Shown: one piece after another, positions 45,686 to 54,766 of the stretch
Numbering within the stretch: position 1 is the stretch's first letter
Layout: every line of letters begins with the position of its first letter
Assembly (NCBI GenBank): GCA_902537845.1
Contig: CACBDC010000002.1
Location: 36,253 to 100,252 of the forward strand
Source of the DNA: an uncultured Pelagibacteraceae bacterium
GTDB lineage: Bacteria; Pseudomonadota; Alphaproteobacteria; Pelagibacterales; Pelagibacteraceae
Length of the DNA: 64,000 nucleotides
Direction of reading: 5' to 3'
Position numbers and translations under genes: made by a program
Notes under the pieces: model-generated
Told to the model about the DNA's origin: nothing
Databases searched by the model: none
Seen by the model: the letters and a program-made list of their open reading frames with translations, nothing else

Positions 45686-48022
45686 TTAATTTGAAGATAG
45701 TTTTCTGGATTTAAAATTAGTATATCCAAAAAATAATAAAAATATTAATGCAAAAGGATAAACTATTGCTTTGTTTGGTCTGTCTGGGTTTTCAATTTTA
45801 AAATTGCTTATAATATCACCCATTTGAATACCAGATTTTTTTGCTTCCCCTTTCCAGTTTAATTTATCTACAATTAATTGATCGTTCTGATCTGCTAAAG
45901 TTACGCCATATTCTTCAAGGTTATAATTATTTTTAAATTTACCTTTATCGATAACAAATAGTTTATATCTTTCTCCATACTCAGTAACTCGTGTGACTTT
46001 TATATGAACTTCTTTTGACGGGTCAAAGGATAAATTTTGAATTCTTTCCGCCGAAAGTTTTTGCTCATTAAATTTAGGATAGAATTTACCTAAAACATAA
46101 TCTGGAGCTAAAAAAGATAAAGATATTATTAAAAACGCTATGATCTCATACCATCTTAATCGATTTATAAACCATTGTTGACTAGCAGCAGTAAAAACTA
46201 AAATCCCAGTTAATGAAGTTACTATAACTAATAAAGCCTGCCAGATACTATCTACTCCGATTAATAAAAGCTCGTGATTAAACAAAAAAACTATGGGCAA
46301 AATTCCAGTCCTTAAACTATACCAAATAGCCTGGAGTCTCGTTCTTAACGGATCGCCACCAGAAATTGCAGCTGCTGCATAAGATGCTAAACCAACAGGG
46401 GGTGTTACATCTGCCATCAATCCAAAATAAAATACAAATAAGTGAACAGCAATCAATGGAAAAATAAATCCCGAAGCATTTCCAACATCAACTAAAACTG
46501 TAGCCATTAGAGAAGCCACTACTACATAGTTTGCAGTTGTAGGAAGACCCATACCAAGTAACAAGCAAAGTATGATAGTTAATAGAATTAATATAATTAC
46601 ATTATCTCTTGCTATCGTCTCAATCACAATAATTAAATTTGTACTTAGACCTGTAGAACCCACTGCACCAACAATTATCCCAGCTGTAGCAATTGCGATC
46701 CCTACCCCTACCATATTAATTGCACCCTTTTGAAGACCAACTATTGTTTGATTATACCAATCAATGACACCAGTTTTAAAATCTGAGTTTTTAATTATAC
46801 GGCTTACTAAGTTTACTAATATTAAAGATAACGTTGCATAAAAGATGGAAAAGCCTGCTGTATATCTCATATAAACAAGTAAAAAAATCAGAACAAAAAT
46901 GGGTATTAAAAAATGTAAACCAGATAAAAAAGTTTTTTTTAAATGAGGAACATCAGCATCATCCATTCCTCTTAATCCTAATTTAAGGGCCTCTAAATGA
47001 GATATATAAAACAATGCAATATAAGAAATGATAGCAGGTAAGAAAGCATGTTTTACAACTTCAAAATAAGTAACACCAATAAAGCTAGCCATAACAAATG
47101 CAGCTGCTCCCATTACTGGAGGCATTATTTGTCCATTAACAGATGAAGAAACTTCAATTGCACCAGCTTTCTCTTGTGAGAAACCCGTTTTTTTCATTAT
47201 AGGGATTGTAAAGGTCCCTGTTGTTACAGTATTCGCAATTGATGAACCTGAGATCATACCAGTCATTCCAGATCCTAATATTGCTGCTTTAGCTGGGCCT
47301 CCTCTCATTTTTCCGACCATTGCAAAAGCTAAATCTAAAAAATATTTTCCACCGCCTGCGGTTTCTAATAAAGCTCCAAATAATACAAATAAGAATATAA
47401 AATCTACTGAAACACCTATTGGAATTCCAAATATTGCCTCTTGATCGAACCACTGAAATCCTACTAATCTTTTTACAGAAAGCCCTCCATGAGAAATTAT
47501 GTCAGGGGCATATTTTCCAAAATATGAAAATAAAAGGAAACAAACTGCAATTATAACCAAAGGTAAGCCAATAGCTCTTCTAGTTGCCTCTAATAAAATT
47601 AATATACCTGTAGCACCAATTATAAGTTCAATTGGAACGTTAAAACCAAATATTTCTTTTACTAAAAGAATCCCGCCTCTATTTACTAAATCATCGTAAA
47701 AAAAATAAATATATAAACAACAAAAAGCAGCGGTTATGCTTATTATAATATCAAATGCTGAAATCTTTTTTCCCCTGACTGCTGGAAATATTAAAAAAGC
47801 TAATGTCAAAGCAAAACCTAAATGAATAGCTCTTGCAGGTAATCCTTTAAACATTCCAAAATTAAACCAAAAAGGAAATGGAGAGGCATACCAAAGTTGA
47901 AAAAATGTCCAAAGAATAGCAATTCCAAAAACTATTTTTAAATGTACTCCTGAAAGATTTCTAGTTGGAGATATATCTTCTTGAATTTTATCTTTTATCT
48001 TACTCTGAATGTTTTGATTCAT
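45686..48022 (-). CDS. TRAP transporter fused permease, TAXI type (4TM + 12TM), with C-terminal PDZ-like domain
   Basis: A 778-residue fused small and large TRAP permease. The N-terminal part carries about four to six spans, and the large DctM-like part has GSGMTGMISGSSIANTVTTG (about 251-270) and GLPTTANYVVVASLMA (about 498-513). The C-terminal 130 residues (DUF3394-like) contain an LNWKGEAKKSGIQMGDII stretch resembling a PDZ domain, then a final hydrophobic anchor. It works with the TAXI binding protein encoded just upstream, using the Na+/H+ gradient to import an organic acid or amino acid. A terminator hairpin separates the two genes. Confidence 0.92.
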   Translation of the reverse strand: MNQNIQSKIKDKIQEDISPTRNLSGVHLKIVFGIAILWTFFQLWYASPFPFWFNFGMFKGLPARAIHLGFALTLAFLIFPAVRGKKISAFDIIISITAAFCCLYIYFFYDDLVNRGGILLVKEIFGFNVPIELIIGATGILILLEATRRAIGLPLVIIAVCFLLFSYFGKYAPDIISHGGLSVKRLVGFQWFDQEAIFGIPIGVSVDFIFLFVLFGALLETAGGGKYFLDLAFAMVGKMRGGPAKAAILGSGMTGMISGSSIANTVTTGTFTIPIMKKTGFSQEKAGAIEVSSSVNGQIMPPVMGAAAFVMASFIGVTYFEVVKHAFLPAIISYIALFYISHLEALKLGLRGMDDADVPHLKKTFLSGLHFLIPIFVLIFLLVYMRYTAGFSIFYATLSLILVNLVSRIIKNSDFKTGVIDWYNQTIVGLQKGAINMVGVGIAIATAGIIVGAVGSTGLSTNLIIVIETIARDNVIILILLTIILCLLLGMGLPTTANYVVVASLMATVLVDVGNASGFIFPLIAVHLFVFYFGLMADVTPPVGLASYAAAAISGGDPLRTRLQAIWYSLRTGILPIVFLFNHELLLIGVDSIWQALLVIVTSLTGILVFTAASQQWFINRLRWYEIIAFLIISLSFLAPDYVLGKFYPKFNEQKLSAERIQNLSFDPSKEVHIKVTRVTEYGERYKLFVIDKGKFKNNYNLEEYGVTLADQNDQLIVDKLNWKGEAKKSGIQMGDIISNFKIENPDRPNKAIVYPFALIFLLFFGYTNFKSRKLSSN

Positions 48023-48044
48023 TTTAATTAAGATACCTTATTCT

Positions 48045-48079
48045 AAAAAAAAAGGCCCAAGAAATATTGGGCCTTTTTT
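48045..48079 (-). terminator. Rho-independent terminator between TAXI binding protein and permease
   Basis: Stem GGCCCAA (48054-48060) / TTGGGCC (48067-48073), perfect 7 bp with a 6-nt loop. It is flanked by nine A's before (a U9 tract on the minus strand) and six T's after, so it can act in both directions. It lies between the binding-protein stop and the permease start and probably lowers permease expression relative to binding protein. Confidence 0.85.
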
Positions 48080-48099
48080 AATTTAACTAAAAAGTTGAA

Positions 48100-49104
48100 T
48101 TACATTAATCCAGCTTCTTTGTAGTACTTAATCGCACCTGGATGTAATGGAGCCGATAAACCGTCAGCTATCATATTTTTCTTTTCCAGAGGTCCAAAAG
48201 CTGGATGTTGAGCTCTGAAATCATCAAAGTTCTCCATTACTGCTTTTGTTACTAAGTATACAAGTTCTTCAGAAACATCTGCGCTTGTAACAACAGTAGC
48301 TTTTACACCAAATGTTGTAGCATCTTTTTTCTGATTAGAATAAGTTCCTTTTGGAATTACAGCCTTTGCGTAGTAGTCAGCTCCATCAATTAAGCCTTGA
48401 ACTGGCGCACCAGTTAAATTGATTGGGCTAGCTTTTGCTTTACAAGTAGCTGCTTGTTCCATAGCTCCATTAGGAAATCCAACTGAATATCCGAATGCAT
48501 CTATCTTACCATCACAAAGAGCTTTTACTTGTTCAGAAGAAGTAAGTTCAGTAGTTGCTTTGAACATACTCATATCCGCTCCCATAGCTTTCATTAACTC
48601 TTCCATAGTTCCTCTTTGACCAGAACCAGGGTTTCCTATGTTTACTGTTTTTCCTTTTAGACCTTTGAAATTTTTAATTCCAGATTTTTTACTAGCCCAA
48701 ATTTGGAAAGGTTCGTTATGAACAGAAAATACAGCTCTTAAATTACTAAACTGTTTTCCTTCCCATTTACTCGAACCATTATAAGCATGATACTGCCAGT
48801 CTGACTGAGCAACACCAAATTGAAACTCGCCATCTTTGATTTGTCCAATATTATAGTTTGAACCACCTGTTGAAGGCGCAGTACATCTATAAGCTTTGGC
48901 TGTACCTTTTTTTCTACCATGGTCAGCACTTATTGCCGATTTGTGTAACATTTTACAAATAGCGTTACCTGTTTGGAAATATACTCCAGTAGGTCCGCCC
49001 GTTCCTATAGTAAAGAACTCTGCTGATTTAGCGATTGAAGTAATAGGGCTTGAAAAAGCAAACATTACCAGTACCGCTGAAATCAATGATATCATTTTTT
49101 TCAT
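48100..49104 (-). CDS. TAXI-family TRAP solute-binding protein
   Basis: A 334-residue periplasmic protein with a signal peptide (hydrophobic residues about 4-25). Family markers: TIGTGGPTGVYFQTGNAICKML (about residues 33-54, in parts), the central FQFGVAQSDWQ, and the C-terminal HPGAIKYYKEAGLM. TAXI proteins bind glutamate or related acids in the cases studied; the ligand here is not known. A strong GAGGAG ribosome-binding site precedes the ATG, matching high expression of binding proteins. First gene of the TRAP unit. Confidence 0.93.
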   Translation of the reverse strand: MKKMISLISAVLVMFAFSSPITSIAKSAEFFTIGTGGPTGVYFQTGNAICKMLHKSAISADHGRKKGTAKAYRCTAPSTGGSNYNIGQIKDGEFQFGVAQSDWQYHAYNGSSKWEGKQFSNLRAVFSVHNEPFQIWASKKSGIKNFKGLKGKTVNIGNPGSGQRGTMEELMKAMGADMSMFKATTELTSSEQVKALCDGKIDAFGYSVGFPNGAMEQAATCKAKASPINLTGAPVQGLIDGADYYAKAVIPKGTYSNQKKDATTFGVKATVVTSADVSEELVYLVTKAVMENFDDFRAQHPAFGPLEKKNMIADGLSAPLHPGAIKYYKEAGLM

Positions 49105-49167
49105 GTGTACTCCTCTTGTTATAATAATTAATTTAACTATGTTATTGGATAGAGGTCAAAGAGAATC

Positions 49168-50406
49168 TTATAAATTTTTGGCCCAATTTGATAATTTAGT
49201 AACTCCCTCTACTACATTTGGAGCGTACTTTTTAATCATGTCATTATCTATCATACCACAGCTCGTAACATTTCTAAAAAATTCAACTCCATCAAAGTCG
49301 GTATAACTCAATCTAGTAAGCATCTTTTTGGGTGAAAAACCAAAATCTGATCCTGGTAACATTGCAACTCCTGTTTCTTTTAAAATAGCTTCACACAGTT
49401 TAGATGAGGTTTTATATTTTTTATTTTTAAACTCTGGCATTAAATAAAATGCACCTTGAGGTGGCGCCATGAGAACTTTATTTGATTTTAAATTATTATA
49501 AACATAATTTCCGACAGCATTTAATATGGCTCTTACTTTAAGCTTGTAGTTATCATGTTCAGAATCATATGCTTTTACTGAAGCATATTGCGTAGGTGTG
49601 TTGACTGTAGAGTAAGACTCACTTGCTAAAGATTTTAAACTTTTTAAAAATTCAGTAAGTTTTTTTGGCACTGCTAAAAATCCAAGTCTCCAACCACCTG
49701 CGCCACACCATTTACTCAATCCACTTGTTATAAAGGTTAGCTCAGGATAAAATTTTGATATGGATTTATATTCATTTGAAAATGTGAGATCAGTATAGAT
49801 TTCATCAGATAAAATCATAATTTTATATTTTTTTGCAACTTTAGCCAGTTCTTCTAAATTTTCACAAACTGTCCCCGATGGATTATTTGGTGAATTTAAA
49901 ATTAAAATAAGATTTTTATTTTTTCCAATTGATTTAATTTTTTTTTCAAGCTGTTTTCCAGTTGGAAACCAGTTATTAGTTCTTGAAGTTTCTAACCAAT
50001 GTACTTTGTTTGAACCAATTTCTGCTTGAGGTTCATATGAAACCCAACCAGGAGCGGGTATTATAATTTCTCCGTTAAATGCAATGTGTATAAGTAGCAT
50101 TGCTTCTTTTGATCCAGGGGTAATTAAAATATTTTCTTTAGGATAATGATTTCCAGTTCTCTTGTATAAATATTTTGAAATATTTTCCCTCAATTCTTGT
50201 AAACCTTGAATTGGTAAGTAGTCCTTCCTGTAAGCATTTTCTTTTAATGCCTGAACAATTTTTTCTGGTACTGGGAATGGTGATTGTCCAAAACCAAATT
50301 GAAATACTCTTTTTCCTTCAGAAATAAGCTCTTTAGATTTTTCGTTTATTACAAGTGTGGACGACTCTTTGAGCTTAAGTATTTTCTTTTTTACTTTAGA
50401 AGACAT
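49168..50406 (-). CDS. PLP-dependent aminotransferase class I/II
   Basis: A 412-residue fold-type I enzyme. Seen: FGFGQSPFPVPE (about residues 37-48), NSPNNPSGTV (about 175-184), the cofactor-binding SDEIYTDL and the Schiff-base lysine in SGLSKWCGAGGWRLGF (about 237-252). The product resembles aspartate/glutamate-type aminotransferases of subgroup I-alpha. It lies upstream of the TAXI transporter genes, 63 nt away on the same strand, so it may act on the imported substrate; this is inferred only from position. Confidence 0.92.
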   Translation of the reverse strand: MSSKVKKKILKLKESSTLVINEKSKELISEGKRVFQFGFGQSPFPVPEKIVQALKENAYRKDYLPIQGLQELRENISKYLYKRTGNHYPKENILITPGSKEAMLLIHIAFNGEIIIPAPGWVSYEPQAEIGSNKVHWLETSRTNNWFPTGKQLEKKIKSIGKNKNLILILNSPNNPSGTVCENLEELAKVAKKYKIMILSDEIYTDLTFSNEYKSISKFYPELTFITSGLSKWCGAGGWRLGFLAVPKKLTEFLKSLKSLASESYSTVNTPTQYASVKAYDSEHDNYKLKVRAILNAVGNYVYNNLKSNKVLMAPPQGAFYLMPEFKNKKYKTSSKLCEAILKETGVAMLPGSDFGFSPKKMLTRLSYTDFDGVEFFRNVTSCGMIDNDMIKKYAPNVVEGVTKLSNWAKNL

Positions 50407-50473
50407 TTGAACTTTAAATACCTATACGGGGACTGCCTATTAGAAGTCAAATCAATTGTTGAAATTGGAACAT

Positions 50474-50502
50474 TTGACAAAACGATTCGGTCATGTTTTA
50501 AT
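50474..50502 (+). promoter_or_regulatory. Sigma-70 promoter for the helicase-terB-fdxA-carD unit
   Basis: TTGACA (50474-50479), 17-nt spacer, TTTAAT (50497-50502): 6/6 and 5/6 to consensus. The predicted start near 50509 gives a leader of about 53 nt before the helicase ATG at 50562. No other gene reads in this direction here. Confidence 0.7.
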
Positions 50503-50561
50503 CTTCCTTTGTTCTCAACATTGATCTACATATAGTATAAAAAAATTTATCAAACACAAAT

Positions 50562-53027
50562 ATGAATACAAGAAATCAAAAAATAGTTGCACTATTAGGT
50601 CCAACAAATACTGGAAAAACATACGTTGCGATTGAGAAAATGTTAGAGTTCAGCTCCGGTATTTTTGGATTACCACTTAGATTGCTAGCTAGAGAAGTAT
50701 ACGACAAATGTGTGTTAAAAGTTGGAGCAGATAAAGTTGCATTGATCACTGGTGAGGAAAAGATAATACCTAACACTGCAAATTACTTTATCTGTACAGT
50801 TGAGTCGATGCCTAAAGATAAACAGGTAGAGTTTATTGCTATAGATGAAATTCAAATGTGTGCAGACAGAGAAAGAGGACATATTTTTACAGAACGATTA
50901 TTAGAATCTAGAGGGGAAAAATTAACTATGTTTCTAGGTTCTCAAGTAATGGCTGAAATAATTAAAAAACTAGTTGACGGTGTTGAATTTGAAAAAAAAG
51001 AGAGATATTCAAAATTAAGCTATTCTGGAATAAAAAAAATTTCAAGACTGGATCGAAAAGTTGCGATAATTGCTTTTTCTATTGAAGAGGTTTACGCAAT
51101 CGCCGAGCTCGTAAGGAGACAAAAAGGTGGAGCAGCGGTAATCATGGGTTCATTAAGTCCAAAAACTAGAAATTCTCAAGTGGGGTTATATCAATCAGGA
51201 GACGTAGATTATTTAATTGCAACGGATGCAATAGGTATGGGATTAAATATGGATATAAATGAAATTTATTTTTCAAATTTAAAAAAATTTGATGGTAAGA
51301 AAACAAGACGACTAAATTTAATTGAGTTGTCGCAAATTGCTGGACGAGCTGGAAGATATAAAAATGATGGAGGATTTGGAACAACTGGTGATTGTGAAAC
51401 TTTAAATTCTGATGAAATAGAAAAAATTGAAAAGCATCTATTACCGGACACAAAAACTATTTATTGGAGAAATTCAAATTTAAATTTCAAAAATCCTGAG
51501 AAACTGATTTCTTCTTTAGAGCTTAAATCAACAAATAAAAATCTTTTGCGAACAAACGACTCGCTTGATGAAAGCGTGTTAAGGTTTTTTTTAAAAAAAG
51601 GAGCTAATAATATTATTTATCATCAAAATTTAGAATTATTGTGGGAATGTTGCCAAATTCCAGATTTTGAGAAAAAGGCTTATGGTCAACATATAAATAT
51701 TATTGATAAAGTATTTCAATTTTTAACTACTCGAAAAAGAAGAATACCGAGTACATTTATGAAAGAGCAGCTTAAAGGTTTAGAAAAAGATCACGGAAAT
51801 GTTGATTTACTATCTCATAGGCTTTCCAACGTAAGAACTTGGTCTTACGTAGCTAACAAAAAAAATTGGGTAGAAAATTCAGATTATTGGGTTCAACTCA
51901 CAAAAAATATAGAAGATAAATTATCTGACAAATTACACGACGAACTAACTAAAAGTTTTATTGATAAGAAAATTAGTATTTTGTCAAGAAGCTTAAAGCA
52001 AGATCTTGTTTTAAATACTGAGATTGATGAGTCAAACAAAATACGTATTGATGGTCAACTAGTAGGAGAACTAAAGGGTTTGAAATTTTTAATAGAAGTT
52101 ACCTCTAAGACTCTTGATACTGATATTAAGTCTATGAGAAAGGCAGCTCGAAAAGGTATTGAAAAAGAGTTGGTTAAACGTGTTGATGAAATTTTAAACA
52201 CAAAAGAAATTGAAATTAATAGTGAGAGTAAAATTATTTGGAAAAATAATCCAATTGCTAGATTAAAGAGAGGTAACGACTACCTAAATCCTGATATAGA
52301 TGTCATTGCTGATGACACTTTGAATGAAGAGTCCAAAGCAAAATTGACTTCATTTATCAATAAGTGGTTAATAAATCATATAAATGGGGTTTTAGGAGAT
52401 TTAATTAAGTTAACAAAATATCAAATTGGCAATCAATACCTTAGGGGTCTTGTTTTTCAGCTTTACGAAAATAATGGGGTAGTTAAACGAAGTGAAGTAG
52501 ATAAAATTGTTAAATCAATTCCAATAGAAGAAAGAAAAAAATTATGGGGGATGGGAATTAAAATAGGAAGATACCATATCTATCTTCCTAAAATGTTAAA
52601 ACCTAAAGCTGTTGAATTTAGAATTGGTTTATGGAAAATATTTCATAATCTATCAGATAAAAATAAAATACCTAAATCGGGATTAAATTTCATAGCTGAC
52701 ACCTCATTAGAAAAAAATTTTCTTTTATTATGTGGTTTTGAGAGATTTAAAGAGTTTTTTGTAAGAATCGATATTCTTGAAAAATTATTTTTAAAAATTT
52801 TAGAAAATACTCAAAATAAAAAATTTAAAATAAATGCTGAAATGATGAATTTACTTGGGTGTTCTAAAGAGAATTTTTATAAATTGATGACATATATGAA
52901 TTATAAAAAAGATAAAGCAGTTGATACTTATATTTTTAAAGGCGAAAAAAAGAAAAAAAAGAAAATAATACGATTTGACAAAAAAGAAAATCCATTTAAT
53001 AAACTTCTTTCTTTAAATATAAAATAA
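50562..53027 (+). CDS. SUV3-like superfamily 2 RNA helicase
   Basis: An 821-residue protein. Walker A is GPTNTGKTY (about residues 13-21), then LLAREVYD, the DEAH-type Walker B AIDEIQM (about 96-102), motif III LGSQVM, and motifs V/VI ATDAIGMGLNMDI and QIAGRAGRYKNDGG (about 263-276). The C-terminal half is Lys-rich without clear family motifs. SUV3 is the mitochondrial degradosome helicase, and alphaproteobacteria carry this form; a role in RNA turnover or ribosome biogenesis is inferred. It opens a tight operon with TerB-like, fdxA and carD genes. Confidence 0.9.
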   Translation: MNTRNQKIVALLGPTNTGKTYVAIEKMLEFSSGIFGLPLRLLAREVYDKCVLKVGADKVALITGEEKIIPNTANYFICTVESMPKDKQVEFIAIDEIQMCADRERGHIFTERLLESRGEKLTMFLGSQVMAEIIKKLVDGVEFEKKERYSKLSYSGIKKISRLDRKVAIIAFSIEEVYAIAELVRRQKGGAAVIMGSLSPKTRNSQVGLYQSGDVDYLIATDAIGMGLNMDINEIYFSNLKKFDGKKTRRLNLIELSQIAGRAGRYKNDGGFGTTGDCETLNSDEIEKIEKHLLPDTKTIYWRNSNLNFKNPEKLISSLELKSTNKNLLRTNDSLDESVLRFFLKKGANNIIYHQNLELLWECCQIPDFEKKAYGQHINIIDKVFQFLTTRKRRIPSTFMKEQLKGLEKDHGNVDLLSHRLSNVRTWSYVANKKNWVENSDYWVQLTKNIEDKLSDKLHDELTKSFIDKKISILSRSLKQDLVLNTEIDESNKIRIDGQLVGELKGLKFLIEVTSKTLDTDIKSMRKAARKGIEKELVKRVDEILNTKEIEINSESKIIWKNNPIARLKRGNDYLNPDIDVIADDTLNEESKAKLTSFINKWLINHINGVLGDLIKLTKYQIGNQYLRGLVFQLYENNGVVKRSEVDKIVKSIPIEERKKLWGMGIKIGRYHIYLPKMLKPKAVEFRIGLWKIFHNLSDKNKIPKSGLNFIADTSLEKNFLLLCGFERFKEFFVRIDILEKLFLKILENTQNKKFKINAEMMNLLGCSKENFYKLMTYMNYKKDKAVDTYIFKGEKKKKKKIIRFDKKENPFNKLLSLNIK

Positions 53028-53417
53028 ATGAATAAATTAGATAAAGAGAGTATAATCGGAATTTCTGCATTACTTGTGCATGCCGCTAAAATAGATGAAA
53101 TTTATTCAGGGCATGAAAAAGACCTAATCAAAAATTTCATTAAATCCTATTTAAAGGAAATTGACTTAAACGAAATATTAAAAAAAGCTGAAGAAATTGA
53201 AAATAGTTCCAATCAATTATTAAATTACACAAATATAATAAAAAAAAATTCAATCGAAATAAAAAAAGATATTATAGAACATCTTTGGAGAGTAATAATA
53301 TCAGACAAAACTGTTGATCAATACGAATCTAATTTAATGAGGAGAATTTGTGGTTTAATATATTTTCCAGATAAAGAGTGCGCAGAAATAAAGTTAAAAC
53401 TAATGAATGAAAAATGA
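53028..53417 (+). CDS. TerB-like small helical protein
   Basis: A 129-residue, acidic/Lys-rich all-helical protein with the TerB-family pattern: [24 protein letters not shown] (residues about 16-39, in parts) and a second, similar helix-acid-turn set [19 protein letters not shown] near residues 103-121. TerB proteins bind metal at inner membrane-linked complexes in some bacteria; here the function is unknown. It starts directly after the helicase stop and overlaps fdxA by 4 nt (ATGA). Many relatives have an S4 RNA-binding gene at this place instead (from memory). Confidence 0.7.
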   Translation: MNKLDKESIIGISALLVHAAKIDEIYSGHEKDLIKNFIKSYLKEIDLNEILKKAEEIENSSNQLLNYTNIIKKNSIEIKKDIIEHLWRVIISDKTVDQYESNLMRRICGLIYFPDKECAEIKLKLMNEK

Positions 53418-53755
53418 CTTATATTGTTAAAGACGAATGTATAAAATGTAAACTCACTGATTGTGTTGATGTTTGCCCTGTAGATTGTTTTTACGAGGGA
53501 GAAAATATGCTAGTGATTAACCCGGATGAGTGTATTGATTGTGGCGTTTGTGAGCCTGAGTGTCCAATTGATGCAATAAAAGCAGATACAGATGAAAATG
53601 TTAAAGACATGGAAAAATGGTTGTTGCTTAACAAAAAGTTTTCTGCATTATGGCCTAATATTTCTAAAAAGAAAGAGCCAATGGCTGAACATGAAAAATA
53701 TAAAAATATCAAAGATAAGTATGATAAACACTTTTCAGAAAAACCTGGAAAATAA
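53414..53755 (+). CDS. fdxA: 7Fe-8S ferredoxin FdxA
   Basis: A 113-residue ferredoxin. The N-terminal cysteine set [21 protein letters not shown] (in two parts, about residues 9-29) and [12 protein letters not shown] (about 39-50) supply ligands for one 3Fe-4S and one 4Fe-4S cluster. The C-terminal tail of about 50 residues is typical of alphaproteobacterial FdxA. The redox partner is not known. It sits between TerB-like and carD genes, with 2 nt to carD; fdxA-carD adjacency is a recurring alphaproteobacterial arrangement. Confidence 0.95.
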   Translation: MTYIVKDECIKCKLTDCVDVCPVDCFYEGENMLVINPDECIDCGVCEPECPIDAIKADTDENVKDMEKWLLLNKKFSALWPNISKKKEPMAEHEKYKNIKDKYDKHFSEKPGK

Positions 53756-53757
53756 AT

Positions 53758-54432
53758 ATGCCCAAAAAGAAAAAAAGTAAAAAAGTAAAAAAAGTAAAAA
53801 AAGTAAAAAAAGTTAAAATAACAAATAAAGTAAAATCTACACTAAAATTAGGTGAAAAAAAAAATACAATACCTGGTTTAGACGAAAAACCGGAAATCAA
53901 GAAAATCAAAAAACAACCTACCGAGAAGAAAATTTATAACCTAAAAGATTTTGTTGTTTATCCGAAACACGGAGTGGGTAAGATAACTGCCATTGAAAAA
54001 GCAAAAATTGGAGAGATAGATATACAATTTTATAAAATTTTAGTTGAAAAAGAAAAGTTAACGTTAACCGTACCAATTAACCAACAATCTAAACTAAGAC
54101 CTATTGCATCTATCAATCAGATAAATAAATGTATTTCAATTTTAAAAACAAAACCAAAAATCAAAAGAACTATGTGGAGTAGAAGGGCTCAAGAATATGA
54201 TCAAAAAATTAATTCTGGTAAAATCTATGAATTAGCTGAGGTGGTAAAAGATTTAAATAAAAATACTGATATCATGGCTGACCAATCATACTCTGAAAGA
54301 CAATTGTTTGAAAAAGCATACGAGAGGTTGAAATCAGAATTTGAAGCAGTTCTTAATATAAGCCCTGAAGATGTTCAAAAGAAAATGGATAAAGCTTTAG
54401 GAAGAATGAATATTTCTGAGAGTGCAGAATAA
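53758..54432 (+). CDS. carD: CarD-family transcription regulator with basic N-terminal tail
   Basis: A 224-residue protein. Residues about 60-120 form the RNA-polymerase-interacting domain (KDFVVYPKHGVGKITAIEKAK, in parts, then QFYKILVEKEKLTLTVPI); the helical C-domain follows with MWSRRAQEYDQKI (about 141-153). CarD binds the RNAP beta subunit and stabilises promoter open complexes. The first 30 residues are a lysine tail with four KKV repeats encoded by a 9-bp tandem repeat, absent from ordinary CarD and probably a DNA/RNA-binding extension. Confidence 0.93.
   Translation: MPKKKKSKKVKKVKKVKKVKITNKVKSTLKLGEKKNTIPGLDEKPEIKKIKKQPTEKKIYNLKDFVVYPKHGVGKITAIEKAKIGEIDIQFYKILVEKEKLTLTVPINQQSKLRPIASINQINKCISILKTKPKIKRTMWSRRAQEYDQKINSGKIYELAEVVKDLNKNTDIMADQSYSERQLFEKAYERLKSEFEAVLNISPEDVQKKMDKALGRMNISESAE
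53779..53814 (+). repeat. 9-bp tandem repeat in carD
   Basis: Four copies of AAAAAAGTA (the last AAAAAAGTT) in frame, encoding Lys-Lys-Val four times. The A-rich, in-frame unit is prone to slippage, which would add or remove three residues per step without breaking the gene. Confidence 0.85.
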
Positions 54433-54468
54433 AAAAACGCCCTTTTTAAAAAGTTAAAAAGGGCGTTT
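54431..54468 (-). terminator. Strong hairpin terminator between carD and the basic microprotein
   Basis: Thirteen-base-pair perfect stem, AAACGCCCTTTTT (54435-54447) with AAAAAGGGCGTTT (54456-54468), 8-nt loop. On the minus strand it is followed by seven U's and lies just after the stop of the 24-residue basic gene; on the plus strand the U-tract is only three bases, so it is better placed for the minus strand but probably also ends carD transcription. Confidence 0.85.
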
Positions 54469-54482
54469 AGTTAAAGAGAAAA

Positions 54483-54557
54483 CTATCTTTTTCTTCTTCT
54501 TCTTTTCTTAGCTTTCTTTTTAGTTTTCTTTTTAGCTTTTTTTCTTCTTTTAGCCAT
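54483..54557 (-). CDS. 24-residue Lys/Arg-rich microprotein
   Basis: ATG 54557 to TAG 54483-54485. After Met-Ala, nearly every residue is Lys or Arg, with spaced Ala and one Thr (starts MAKRRKKAKKK, ends RRRRKR). AAGGGAG ends 5 nt before the ATG, a strong Shine-Dalgarno, and a hairpin with seven U's lies just downstream on the same strand. Signals at both ends support a real gene. It could bind DNA, RNA or ribosomes, like the short basic Thx ribosomal peptide or histone-H1-like tails, but it is not homologous to Thx by eye. Convergent with carD. Confidence 0.7.
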   Translation of the reverse strand: MAKRRKKAKKKTKKKAKKRRRRKR

Positions 54558-54766
54558 CTTTTCTCCCTTGTTAATAAACAAATCTTAATGATTCGTTTGT
54601 TAATTAAACATTAGTTATTAAAAGATTCATGTCAAACATAAATTAATTTGCAAATTTGATTCAAAATTTAATTTTTTTAATTATTTTTTTAATTTTTTAT
54701 AAAATTAAAAAAAGTTAGTAATATCAATGTTTTTTTAAGCAAATTAAATAAGTTTTAATTTAATTT

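Noticed and set aside
54600..54766. Replication origin in the AT-rich gap
   Set aside because: No DnaA-box cluster and no origin-linked genes nearby.
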